From assembly GCA_035720945.1 (NCBI GenBank), contig DASTNK010000147.1:1-5551 (forward strand): DNA of 5,551 nt, given 5' to 3'. The notes under the pieces are model-generated. The model was not told the DNA's origin. It was given only the letters and a program-made list of their open reading frames with translations, and made no database searches. Origin of the DNA: SCQX01 sp035720945 (GTDB lineage: Bacteria > Pseudomonadota > Gammaproteobacteria > Burkholderiales > Burkholderiaceae_B). A program made the position numbers and the translations under genes. Within the stretch, counting starts at the first letter, position 1, and each line of letters starts with the position of its first letter. Positions 1-5,551 of the stretch are shown piece by piece.

Positions 1-1
1 G

Positions 2-853
2 TTCGTCACGGCCTTCGGGTTGCGCGCATCACGGGATGGTGACGAAATCGAACTGCGCGCCACAGGCAGTGATCACCGATGGGCGCGGATTCTGCCGTCC
101 GGCGCAAAGAGCCTGGCCTATCTCAGCTTCAACTGCTATGACACCGATTTTCCAATCATTCTGAATCAGTTGAAGGCTTGTGGCGCCACGCGTTCCAAGA
201 GCGAAGAGCACGTCGATGGCGATGGTTTCTGGTTTCATGACCCAGACGGTAACCTGCTGCAGCTGCGCGTCGGGCCTAAGACCAGCCCGGCGCGAAAGGG
301 CGTCGCAACGATGGCGGTCACAGCGCCCGGCGAACGCGGCGTGTTGGGCCGCGCTCATCGGCCCCGCACCACGCCCACGAGGTTGTCCCACGTGTTGATG
401 TTCACACCGGACCTCGATCGCGCTCTGCGTTTCTATGGGGAAGGCCTGGGGCTTCGTCTGTCAGACCGTTCGCGCGACATCGTCGCATTCATGCACGCCC
501 GCCACGGCTGCGATCACCACCTGGTGGCGTTTGTCCGGAATGCCTTCAAAGGCTGGCATCACAGCGCGTGGGATGTGCCCGGCATCGAGCAGATCGGTTG
601 TGGGGCGGAACAGATGCGCGAGGCGGGTTTCGGCGAAGGCTGGGGGCTGGCGCGGCACACGCTTGGGTCGAACTACTTTCATTATGTGCGTGACCCCTGG
701 GGGTCGTTCTGGGAGTACTCGGCCGATATCGACTACGTGCCGGCGGGATCGGTTTGGCCTGGCGGAGACTACCCTCCGGAAGACGCGCTCTATATGTGGG
801 GCCCGGCAATGCCGCATTACTTCATCGAGAACACGGAACACACCGGGATGTAG
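2..853 (+). CDS. Type I extradiol dioxygenase (VOC superfamily), N-terminus outside window
   Basis: The reading frame is open from base 2 to the TAG at 851-853 (283 visible residues), with no stop before the window edge. The TTG at base 20 is internal, not a start. By family, such enzymes are cytoplasmic Fe(II)-dependent ring-cleaving dioxygenases that open catechol-type substrates next to the diol. Two VOC modules are visible: a non-catalytic N-terminal one (to about residue 92, ending in FHDPDGNLLQLRV) and a C-terminal catalytic one (about 127-245), joined by an Arg/Pro/Thr-rich linker. Numbering from base 2, the metal triad is H130 (RLSHVLMF), H187 (WHHSAWDV) and E238 (FWEYSAD). Second-sphere residues H172, H219 and Y228 lie at the spacings seen in BphC and XylE (15 before the second His; 9 and 10 residues between H219, Y228 and E238). 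Roughly 20-30 N-terminal residues appear to be missing. A C-terminal tail rich in Trp, Pro and Tyr follows. The substrate cannot be told from sequence. It converges with the minus-strand genes; its own operon must lie to the left. Confidence 0.9.
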   Translation, partial: FVTAFGLRASRDGDEIELRATGSDHRWARILPSGAKSLAYLSFNCYDTDFPIILNQLKACGATRSKSEEHVDGDGFWFHDPDGNLLQLRVGPKTSPARKGVATMAVTAPGERGVLGRAHRPRTTPTRLSHVLMFTPDLDRALRFYGEGLGLRLSDRSRDIVAFMHARHGCDHHLVAFVRNAFKGWHHSAWDVPGIEQIGCGAEQMREAGFGEGWGLARHTLGSNYFHYVRDPWGSFWEYSADIDYVPAGSVWPGGDYPPEDALYMWGPAMPHYFIENTEHTGM

Positions 854-896
854 CGCACACTGGGACGTTGGACACGCCGACACGTGGAACACACTG

Positions 897-1598
897 TCAG
901 CGTTTTACGGTGGCATCCCGCAGGTAACAGTCCAGCACGCTCCAGACGAACCGCGCATAGTGCGTCACATCGGTTCCCTGGTTGCGGTGTTTTCGTCGTT
1001 TCAGGTACCAGTCCTGCATCATCGCCTTGGTCAGTGACGCCAGCAGGCGCGCATCGACACGGCGGAACTTCCCGGCCGTGATGCCTTCCTGGATGATGCC
1101 GAAAAGAATTCCTTCGATCTCCAATTCGGTGGTCACGGCTTCAAGCTTCTCTTTTTTCGGCAGGCTTTTGGCCTCCATGAAGGAAAAGCTGAACCAGGCC
1201 GGCATCATTTCGCTCAAGTACAGGTGCGCCCTGACGGCTGCGAACAGTTTGTCGGGGCCTGGCGCCATGCCGGCGGTGCATGCGAGCAACGTTCGCCGCG
1301 TGAGGATGAATCCGTGGCTCTGGATCAGGTGGGTCAGATCGTCCTTGTTCTTGATGTAGGCATAGACGCCGCCGATGCTCAGGCCCGAGTCGGCACACAA
1401 ATCGCGCAACGACATCGCGTGAAAGCCCTTGACGCTTGCCAGCTTGAGCGTGGATTCGATGATGCGCCCCAGGTTGCGCACCGCCACGTCTTCCTTCTTG
1501 ATACGGATCAGGCCAATGTTTTCGCGGAAGAGCTCGCGGTAGATCTCATCGCGGGTCAGGTTGAGCTGTGCCTTGAAGGCTTCAAAGTCCGATGTCAT
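897..1598 (-). CDS. TetR/AcrR-family transcriptional regulator
   Basis: This 233-residue protein has a TetR-type helix-turn-helix at about residues 44-92. The pattern is typical: a first helix (IIESTLKLASVKGF), then AMSLRDLCADSGLS and the recognition-helix segment GGVYAYIKNKDDL. The remaining 140 residues form the variable ligand-binding/dimerisation part, with many Phe, Met and Leu. Members of the family usually repress adjacent genes and release DNA on binding a small molecule, often a CoA ester or aromatic compound in catabolic clusters. It is the last of the four minus-strand genes, 54 bases after the ComB-like gene, so it may be co-transcribed and autoregulated. The ATG at 1598 lacks a clear Shine-Dalgarno sequence. 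The DNA-binding domain is preceded by an unusually long, charged stretch of about 40 residues. An in-frame GTG at 1485-1487 preceded by AAGGA (4-base spacing) would give a 196-residue protein. I keep the ATG because the tail looks protein-like and, as I recall, related regulators have it. The effector is unknown. Confidence 0.9.
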   Translation of the reverse strand: MTSDFEAFKAQLNLTRDEIYRELFRENIGLIRIKKEDVAVRNLGRIIESTLKLASVKGFHAMSLRDLCADSGLSIGGVYAYIKNKDDLTHLIQSHGFILTRRTLLACTAGMAPGPDKLFAAVRAHLYLSEMMPAWFSFSFMEAKSLPKKEKLEAVTTELEIEGILFGIIQEGITAGKFRRVDARLLASLTKAMMQDWYLKRRKHRNQGTDVTHYARFVWSVLDCYLRDATVKR

Positions 1599-1635
1599 GG
1601 TCGCGCTTGTGGTGGCGGGGATCGTCGTGGCGCTT

Positions 1636-1652
1636 GGCGGATATGTGCCGCC
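1636..1652 (-). repeat. Small hairpin directly after the ComB-like gene
   Basis: Read on the minus strand, GGCGG-CACATAT-CCGCC forms a 5-base-pair all-GC stem with a 7-base loop, starting at the base after the TGA stop of the ComB-like gene and lying before the TetR gene. No run of T follows it, so it is not a standard intrinsic terminator. It could reduce read-through into the regulator or protect the upstream message's 3' end, but a stem this short may be chance in GC-rich DNA. Confidence 0.25.
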
Positions 1653-2378
1653 TCAGACGCGGACCAGTTTGCCGTCCATCAGCGCTGGCACGATGGGGCA
1701 GGCATCCAACGTGGCCGCGTAGCGGATGTCATCTTCCATATCGCGCGCGGCCATGCGCCGCCCGACCTTCGACGCCATGAGGATGTCCAGCGCGTCATTT
1801 TCGCGGCAAAGCCGCAGTGCGGCGATGGCCGAGTCACTCAATGCGAAGCGCCCTGGGTCGCTCCGTTCGAGCAGGCGGCTGACGATGCAGCCGGCGCCGT
1901 AGAAGTCCTCCAGCGAAAACGTGCCGCGAGAGCCTGAGCACACCAACAACAGGGTCTCCGTTGTGTAATGCGCCAGCAGGTGATCGGCCAGCGCGCTGGC
2001 ATTCAGAAGCGAGCCTGCATACACCTGTTTGCAGGCCATGGCCCCGTGCAAGGCCACTGTGCCGTTGGTGGTCGCGTAGATGAGATCCTTTCCAGAGAGC
2101 ACGGACGACCGCATGGCCAGTGGGTTGTAGGGATGAAAGCCGGGCAGGGTGTCGGCATGGTATTCGCCCGCCAGTACGAATTCCCCTGGGGGAAAGCCTT
2201 GGGATAACTCGCGTGCCTGGGCCTCGTCCCGTGCCGGCACGACCGACCGGGCGCCTTCCCGCAAGGCGGTGACGATGGTGCTGGTGGCGAAGATGACGTC
2301 CAGCACCACGGCTATCTTGCCTGGCGCCAGGGCTGGATCCAGATCATCTTTACGGAAGATCACGTGCACTTTCTGCAT
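1653..2378 (-). CDS. ComB / 2-phosphosulfolactate-phosphatase family protein of unknown substrate
   Basis: This is a 241-residue protein close to the family's usual length. Family marks in order, numbered from the ATG at 2378: VVLDVIFATSTIVTAL (24-39), LAGE (69-72), GFHPYNPL (80-87), YATTNGTVAL (101-110), and VCSGSRGTFSLEDFYGAG (146-163). Characterised ComB is a Mg-dependent acid phosphatase converting 2-phosphosulfolactate to sulfolactate in coenzyme M synthesis. A heterotrophic proteobacterium of this kind would not be expected to make coenzyme M, so another phosphate-bearing substrate is likely. Two familiar motifs are altered compared with my memory of the family: the Arg of DVLRAT is Phe (DVIFAT), and the GNSP segment is PYNPL. 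I chose ATG 2378 because it opens with MQKVHVIF as family members do and has a weak GAG 7 bases upstream. A GTG at 2399 would add seven residues but has no properly spaced ribosome site. It sits between the CoA ligase and the TetR gene on the same strand. Family call is firm; function is not. Confidence 0.85.
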   Translation of the reverse strand: MQKVHVIFRKDDLDPALAPGKIAVVLDVIFATSTIVTALREGARSVVPARDEAQARELSQGFPPGEFVLAGEYHADTLPGFHPYNPLAMRSSVLSGKDLIYATTNGTVALHGAMACKQVYAGSLLNASALADHLLAHYTTETLLLVCSGSRGTFSLEDFYGAGCIVSRLLERSDPGRFALSDSAIAALRLCRENDALDILMASKVGRRMAARDMEDDIRYAATLDACPIVPALMDGKLVRV

Positions 2379-2481
2379 ACTGCGTCTCGGTTCGGTCACT
2401 CCGGCCTGGAGCGTGTTTGGGGTGCGTGGCGGACTCGATGTTTCTCGGTCTGCCTCTCGACTTGTTCAGAGGATCCCCAGG
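2379..2481. other. Spacer between the ligase and ComB-like genes
   Basis: This is the widest gap in the minus-strand run (103 bases, or 82 if the GTG start at 2399 is used). I find no convincing promoter, terminator with a T run, or operator palindrome in it. A TTGACC formed by the end of the ligase gene has no matching -10 box at a usable distance. The gap may be plain untranslated leader within one operon, or may hide a weak internal promoter. Confidence 0.5.
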
Positions 2482-4104
2482 TCAACCGCGCGCCTGCTCA
2501 CGCAGAATATTCTTGCGGATTTTACCTGTGGACGTCTTGGGCAGCGGACCGAACACCACGCTTTTCGGCACCTTGTACGCCGCCATGCCGGCGCGGCAGA
2601 AGTCCAGGATGTCCTGCTCGGTGATTTCTGGTGCATCTTCCTTCAGGCACACGAATGCGCAGGGCACTTCGCCCCAGTGGTCGTCCGGCCGTGCCACCAC
2701 GGCGGCTTCGAAAATCTGTGGGTGCTGATAGAGCACATCCTCGACTTCCTTGCTGGAAATATTCTCGCCACCCGAAATGATGATGTCTTTGGCCCTATCC
2801 TTGACCTCGACGTAGCCGTCGGGATGCATGACGGCCAGATCGCCTGTGCGGAACCAGCCGTTGTGGAACGCGCGCTGCGTGCTTGCCGGGTTCTTCAGAT
2901 AGCCTTTCATCAAGGTGTTGCCGCGATGCACGATCTCGCCCAGCGTCTTGCCGTCCGCAGGCACCGGAGTGTCGTCGTCCGCCTTCAGGACCTGCACATC
3001 GTCTATCGCGTACAAGCCTACGCCCTGACGCGCCATCTTGGCGGCCAGGCTGTCGTTGTCCAGGTTGGCCCAGTCGTTCTGCCAGACACACACCGTTGAC
3101 GGTCCGTAGCTTTCCGTCAGGCCATACAGGTGGGTGATGGCGAAGCCCACTTTGCCCGCCCGGCCGATGACAGCGCTGGGTGGCGCCGCGCCGCCCAATG
3201 CGAACTGGACTTTTTCGGGTAGTGAAACGCCTTGTCTGCTGTAGTCATTAACCAGCAGATTGAGCACCACGGGCGCACCGCACATATGCGTGACGTGATA
3301 CTGGCGTATACGTTCGAGCACCGCGTCGGACTGCACCTTGCGCAAGCAAACCTGCGTACCGCCCACAGCGGCGATAGCCCAGGTATAGCACCATCCGTTG
3401 CAATGGAACATGGGCAGCGTCCACAAGTAGACGGTGTCCGGGGTCATGTTGAAAGCCATGGCGTTGCTCATGGCGGACAGATACGCGCCGCGATGGTGGT
3501 AGACCACGCCCTTGGGGTCCCCCGTGGTGCCCGAGGTGTAGTTCAGGGAGATCGCGTCCCATTCGTCTTCGGGCTTTCGCCATTCGAAATCCGGGTCGCC
3601 CGAGGCAAGCAGGGTTTCGTAGTCGTGCGCCGCGAAACCCGGCGACGCGGGCGCGACACGCGCAATGGCGACAAGGATGGGTGGGGCATCCATGCCGCCA
3701 ACCACCTCCTTGACCAGGGGCTCGAATTCCGTGTCGTAGAGGAGGGCGCGAGCCTCGCCATGCTGGAGGATGAAGCGCAGCGCAGCGGCGTCCAGCCGCG
3801 TGTTGAGCGCATTCAGCACAGCGCCCGCCATGGGCACTGAATAATGGCTCTCGAGCAGTTCGTGACTGTTGAAACTCAGGACAGACACCGTGTCCGCGGG
3901 CCGGATGCCCAGCGACACCAACGCGCTGGCCATGCGCCGGCACCGTTCGTAAAGCCGTTCGTAGGTCAGTGCGCCGTCGTCGTCCACCACGGCGGTCTTG
4001 TGAGGAAATACCCACGCCGATCGTTTCAGGAAGCTCAAGGGCGTCAACGCCGAATAATTGGCCGCCTGTTTGTCGAGACCGGTTCGGTATTTATTGTCTG
4101 GCAT
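2482..4104 (-). CDS. AMP-forming acyl-CoA synthetase (ANL superfamily)
   Basis: The 540-residue protein is full length for medium/short-chain acyl-CoA synthetases. The family activates a carboxylic acid with ATP to an acyl-adenylate and transfers it to CoA in the cytoplasm. Motifs numbered from the ATG at 4104: the phosphate-binding loop YTSGTTGDPKG at 189-199, LPMFHCNGW at 230-238, YGLTES at 327-332, TGDL at 420-423, the hinge KDRAKD at 435-440 followed by IIISGGENISS, and the C-terminal PKTSTGK ending in catalytic Lys528. All key residues are present, so it should be active. The overall pattern resembles the group holding AlkK, DmdB and LvaE rather than long-chain FadD or benzoate-CoA ligases; the acid is not identifiable. 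An ATG two codons upstream (4110) lies only 2 bases after AGGAG, whereas 4104 lies 8 bases after it and is preferred. It starts 24 bases after the kinase gene, indicating co-transcription, and probably makes the CoA ester the kinase uses. Confidence 0.93.
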   Translation of the reverse strand: MPDNKYRTGLDKQAANYSALTPLSFLKRSAWVFPHKTAVVDDDGALTYERLYERCRRMASALVSLGIRPADTVSVLSFNSHELLESHYSVPMAGAVLNALNTRLDAAALRFILQHGEARALLYDTEFEPLVKEVVGGMDAPPILVAIARVAPASPGFAAHDYETLLASGDPDFEWRKPEDEWDAISLNYTSGTTGDPKGVVYHHRGAYLSAMSNAMAFNMTPDTVYLWTLPMFHCNGWCYTWAIAAVGGTQVCLRKVQSDAVLERIRQYHVTHMCGAPVVLNLLVNDYSRQGVSLPEKVQFALGGAAPPSAVIGRAGKVGFAITHLYGLTESYGPSTVCVWQNDWANLDNDSLAAKMARQGVGLYAIDDVQVLKADDDTPVPADGKTLGEIVHRGNTLMKGYLKNPASTQRAFHNGWFRTGDLAVMHPDGYVEVKDRAKDIIISGGENISSKEVEDVLYQHPQIFEAAVVARPDDHWGEVPCAFVCLKEDAPEITEQDILDFCRAGMAAYKVPKSVVFGPLPKTSTGKIRKNILREQARG

Positions 4105-4112
4105 GGCCATCG

Positions 4113-4117
4113 CTCCT
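4113..4117 (-). promoter_or_regulatory. Ribosome binding site deciding the ligase start
   Basis: AGGAG on the minus strand is the clearest Shine-Dalgarno sequence in the window. It lies 2 bases from the first ATG (4110) but 8 bases from the second (4104). Normal spacing favours the second, giving a protein beginning MPDNKYRTGL. It sits inside the short gap after the kinase stop codon, as expected within an operon. Confidence 0.7.
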
Positions 4118-4128
4118 GTTTGGGGTAG

Positions 4129-5551
4129 TCAGGAAAGGTATCGGGGGTTGTTGATCGCCAGTTTCGCGCGTGTGAGCGCCATGAGCAATACGGACAGCGC
4201 CTCGCGGCGTTTCGACGGGATGTCACCATTGCGCAGGAGCCGGGCCAGCGTATGCTCGGAAGGTGTGGTATCGATGGCGTCCAGATCGGCTTCGCGCAGG
4301 AAGGCCGCGATGCGCGCTTCGCCGTCCTGGTCGGTGGCGTCGCGCTGTTTCAGTTCGCGCGCGGCCACTGCCATGGCGCGGGCCACCATCTTGGCTTCGT
4401 AGGTTTTATCGGAAGGAAGCAGTGAGGCCAGCTGGTTCAGCAAAACATCGCGGGCGACATCCAGCAAGTCGGCACCGCTTGGCAAGTTGGTGGTGGCGGT
4501 CGCTGGAAGGCTGCGGGGGTGTCCGCTGCCGAAGCCTTCGTCCGCACCCGTGCGGCAAGCCATATCCGTGTCTGCGCCGCGCGCCGCTTCCATCCCGCGG
4601 ATCTGGCTCAAGAGGTCGAACTCCATCTCCGGCACCATGCGCCCCGTCAACGCCAGCTCCAGCGACAGCTGTTCGCCTGACAAGTGGCGTTGCGCCTGCT
4701 GCAGAGCGATCACGGCCCAGCGCACGAATCCCATGATTTCCCAGTAGCGCACGCGTTCGGCATCGACTTCGTGCCCTGCCTGGCCGGCGTAACCCTCGAA
4801 CAGGTCAGCTTTGTCGCCAAGGCCGCCGACTTCGTGGTCATTGGCACCGAATCGCCAGCTTTTGCAGCACAGCCAGCCCAGATCCTCGTACGGGTCGCTC
4901 CAAGTGGCGAATTCCCAGTCCAGCACGGCGGTCAAGCGGCCATCGTCGACCATGTAGTTGCCGGTGCGAAAGTCGCAGTGACACAGGGCCAGATTGCCTG
5001 GCACGGGAGCATGGTCACGCAGCCAGTCCAGCGCCCATTCCAGAACCGGATGCGGCTGCGGAATGTCAGCCAGTGCCGCGCGATAGGTCCCCACGCGCCA
5101 AAGGGCCGGATTGCCGGACGGGATAGGCAGGAACCCCAAGTCCGCCCGAGGAGGGTGAACCTGGTGAAGCCGGGCAAGCTCCACCCCGAGCCGTCGAGTC
5201 AGCGCCCGAGCCTGGTCATCACCCAGCGCACCGCGCAACAGCCGGCGCGGCGACGCGGAACCGGCGACCCGCTCCATCACACAGAAGACGTGTCCGGCCA
5301 CGGATTCGTCCTCACACAACCACAACGGTCGCGGCACGGTGACGCCCGCCTCGTGGGCCGCCGCCAATACATGGAATTCCTGGGCACGGGTCAGGCTGGC
5401 GGCGATGCGGGAGGGCGCGTCGCTGCGCACGACGACGCTCAGCCGACCCGGGTGTGTGCCACCGGTAAGCATCACCGTCAGCGCGTGGTTGTCCTGGATG
5501 GCGCCACCCGCCAGGCGTGCGAACTCCAGAACTTCGACAGCATCGGCACCC
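4129..5551 (-). CDS. APH-fold small-molecule kinase (LvaA/ACAD11-like) fused to a DUF6285-like C-terminal domain; N-terminus outside window
   Basis: The frame is open from the TGA at 4129-4131 to the right edge. The GTG at 5475 is not the start: 25 further in-frame codons (including RLAGGAIQDNHALTV) are family-like, giving 473 visible residues. Numbered from the codon at 5550, the kinase part spans about 1-325: VVVRSDAP at 39-46, the catalytic loop HCDFRTGN with H191, D193 and N198, and the metal-binding D211 in LDWEF, followed by DPYEDLGW. These are the marks of the aminoglycoside-phosphotransferase fold. The GGAIQDN opening and DWE motif fit the acyl-CoA-associated branch (LvaA, ACAD10/11), not antibiotic resistance. 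After a low-complexity linker (about 325-355), residues 355-473 form a charged helical domain (LPSGADLLDVARDVL, MVARAMAVAARELKQR). It resembles what I recall as DUF6285, normally a separate small protein encoded beside such kinases. Its likely role is ATP-dependent phosphorylation of a hydroxyacyl-CoA. The CoA ligase follows after 24 bases. Perhaps 20-50 N-terminal residues are missing. Confidence 0.85.
   Translation of the reverse strand, partial: GADAVEVLEFARLAGGAIQDNHALTVMLTGGTHPGRLSVVVRSDAPSRIAASLTRAQEFHVLAAAHEAGVTVPRPLWLCEDESVAGHVFCVMERVAGSASPRRLLRGALGDDQARALTRRLGVELARLHQVHPPRADLGFLPIPSGNPALWRVGTYRAALADIPQPHPVLEWALDWLRDHAPVPGNLALCHCDFRTGNYMVDDGRLTAVLDWEFATWSDPYEDLGWLCCKSWRFGANDHEVGGLGDKADLFEGYAGQAGHEVDAERVRYWEIMGFVRWAVIALQQAQRHLSGEQLSLELALTGRMVPEMEFDLLSQIRGMEAARGADTDMACRTGADEGFGSGHPRSLPATATTNLPSGADLLDVARDVLLNQLASLLPSDKTYEAKMVARAMAVAARELKQRDATDQDGEARIAAFLREADLDAIDTTPSEHTLARLLRNGDIPSKRREALSVLLMALTRAKLAINNPRYLS

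Noticed and set aside
20..22. TTG as the start codon of the dioxygenase
   Set aside because: The frame is open upstream to the window edge with family-like residues (FVTAFGL), and the N-terminal VOC module would be truncated by starting here.
854..896. Possible bidirectional terminator between the converging genes
   Set aside because: The repeated GACACG and CACACTG elements are direct, not inverted, so they cannot form a terminator stem.
1224..1937. Long open frame on the plus strand opposite the TetR and ComB-like genes
   Set aside because: It spans two well-supported minus-strand genes and the gap between them, has no recognisable domain, and is explained by high GC content on the opposite strand.
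2399..2411. CTCC-GGCCT-GGAG inverted repeat just upstream of the ComB-like start
   Set aside because: The stem is only 4 base pairs and is common by chance in GC-rich DNA; no regulator half-site or T run accompanies it.
2449..2485. TTGACC on the minus strand at the end of the ligase gene as a -35 box for the ComB-like gene
   Set aside because: At 16-18 bases downstream the sequence is AAGTCGA-like, with no resemblance to TATAAT, so no promoter is called.
2149..3099. 316-codon plus-strand open frame opposite the ComB-like start and the ligase C-terminus
   Set aside because: The composition is that of a reverse-strand shadow of a GC-rich gene, and the ligase on the other strand has every catalytic motif intact.
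4129..5551. Aminoglycoside resistance kinase
   Set aside because: The fold matches, but the GGAIQDN opening, the DWE motif, the C-terminal domain and the adjacent CoA ligase point to the acyl-CoA-associated branch rather than drug resistance.

Overview
The window is GC-rich and densely coded, with strong G/C preference at third codon positions. Its content (extradiol ring cleavage, CoA ligation, a TetR-type regulator, an acyl-CoA-type small-molecule kinase) fits the accessory catabolic gene content of a betaproteobacterium of the Burkholderiales, perhaps Alcaligenaceae (Bordetella/Achromobacter-like). The taxonomic guess comes from protein flavour and gene content, not from a marker gene.

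Layout. Bases 2-853 (+) carry a two-domain vicinal-oxygen-chelate (type I extradiol) dioxygenase whose N-terminus lies left of the window. It converges, across 43 bases, on a run of four minus-strand genes filling the rest. Read in their own direction, right to left, these are: a phosphotransferase (APH-fold kinase) fused to a C-terminal helical domain, with its N-terminus cut off at the right edge (5551-4129); an AMP-forming acyl-CoA synthetase (4104-2482); a ComB/2-phosphosulfolactate-phosphatase-family protein (2378-1653); and a TetR-family regulator (1598-897). Spacings of 24, 103 (or 82) and 54 bases, all on one strand, are compatible with a single operon whose promoter lies beyond 5551. 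No stretch over 300 bases lacks a gene, and I see no tRNA, rRNA, CRISPR or insertion sequence.

How the genes may work together. A CoA ligase beside an APH-like kinase is the core arrangement of the levulinate (lva) pathway of Pseudomonas putida and of the ACAD10/ACAD11 logic in animals: a hydroxy acid is made into its CoA thioester, the hydroxyl is phosphorylated, and phosphate then serves as a leaving group. Here the kinase carries its probable partner domain as a fusion, and the cluster adds a ComB-family protein, whose known relatives hydrolyse phosphate from 2-phosphosulfolactate in coenzyme M synthesis. The most interesting hypothesis is a phospho-intermediate catabolic pathway in which the ComB relative acts on a phosphorylated organic acid or CoA ester. 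The acyl-CoA dehydrogenase and short-chain dehydrogenase expected in such a pathway are not in the window. The dioxygenase could supply a ring-cleavage product to the same pathway, but it is on the opposite strand and this link is only positional.
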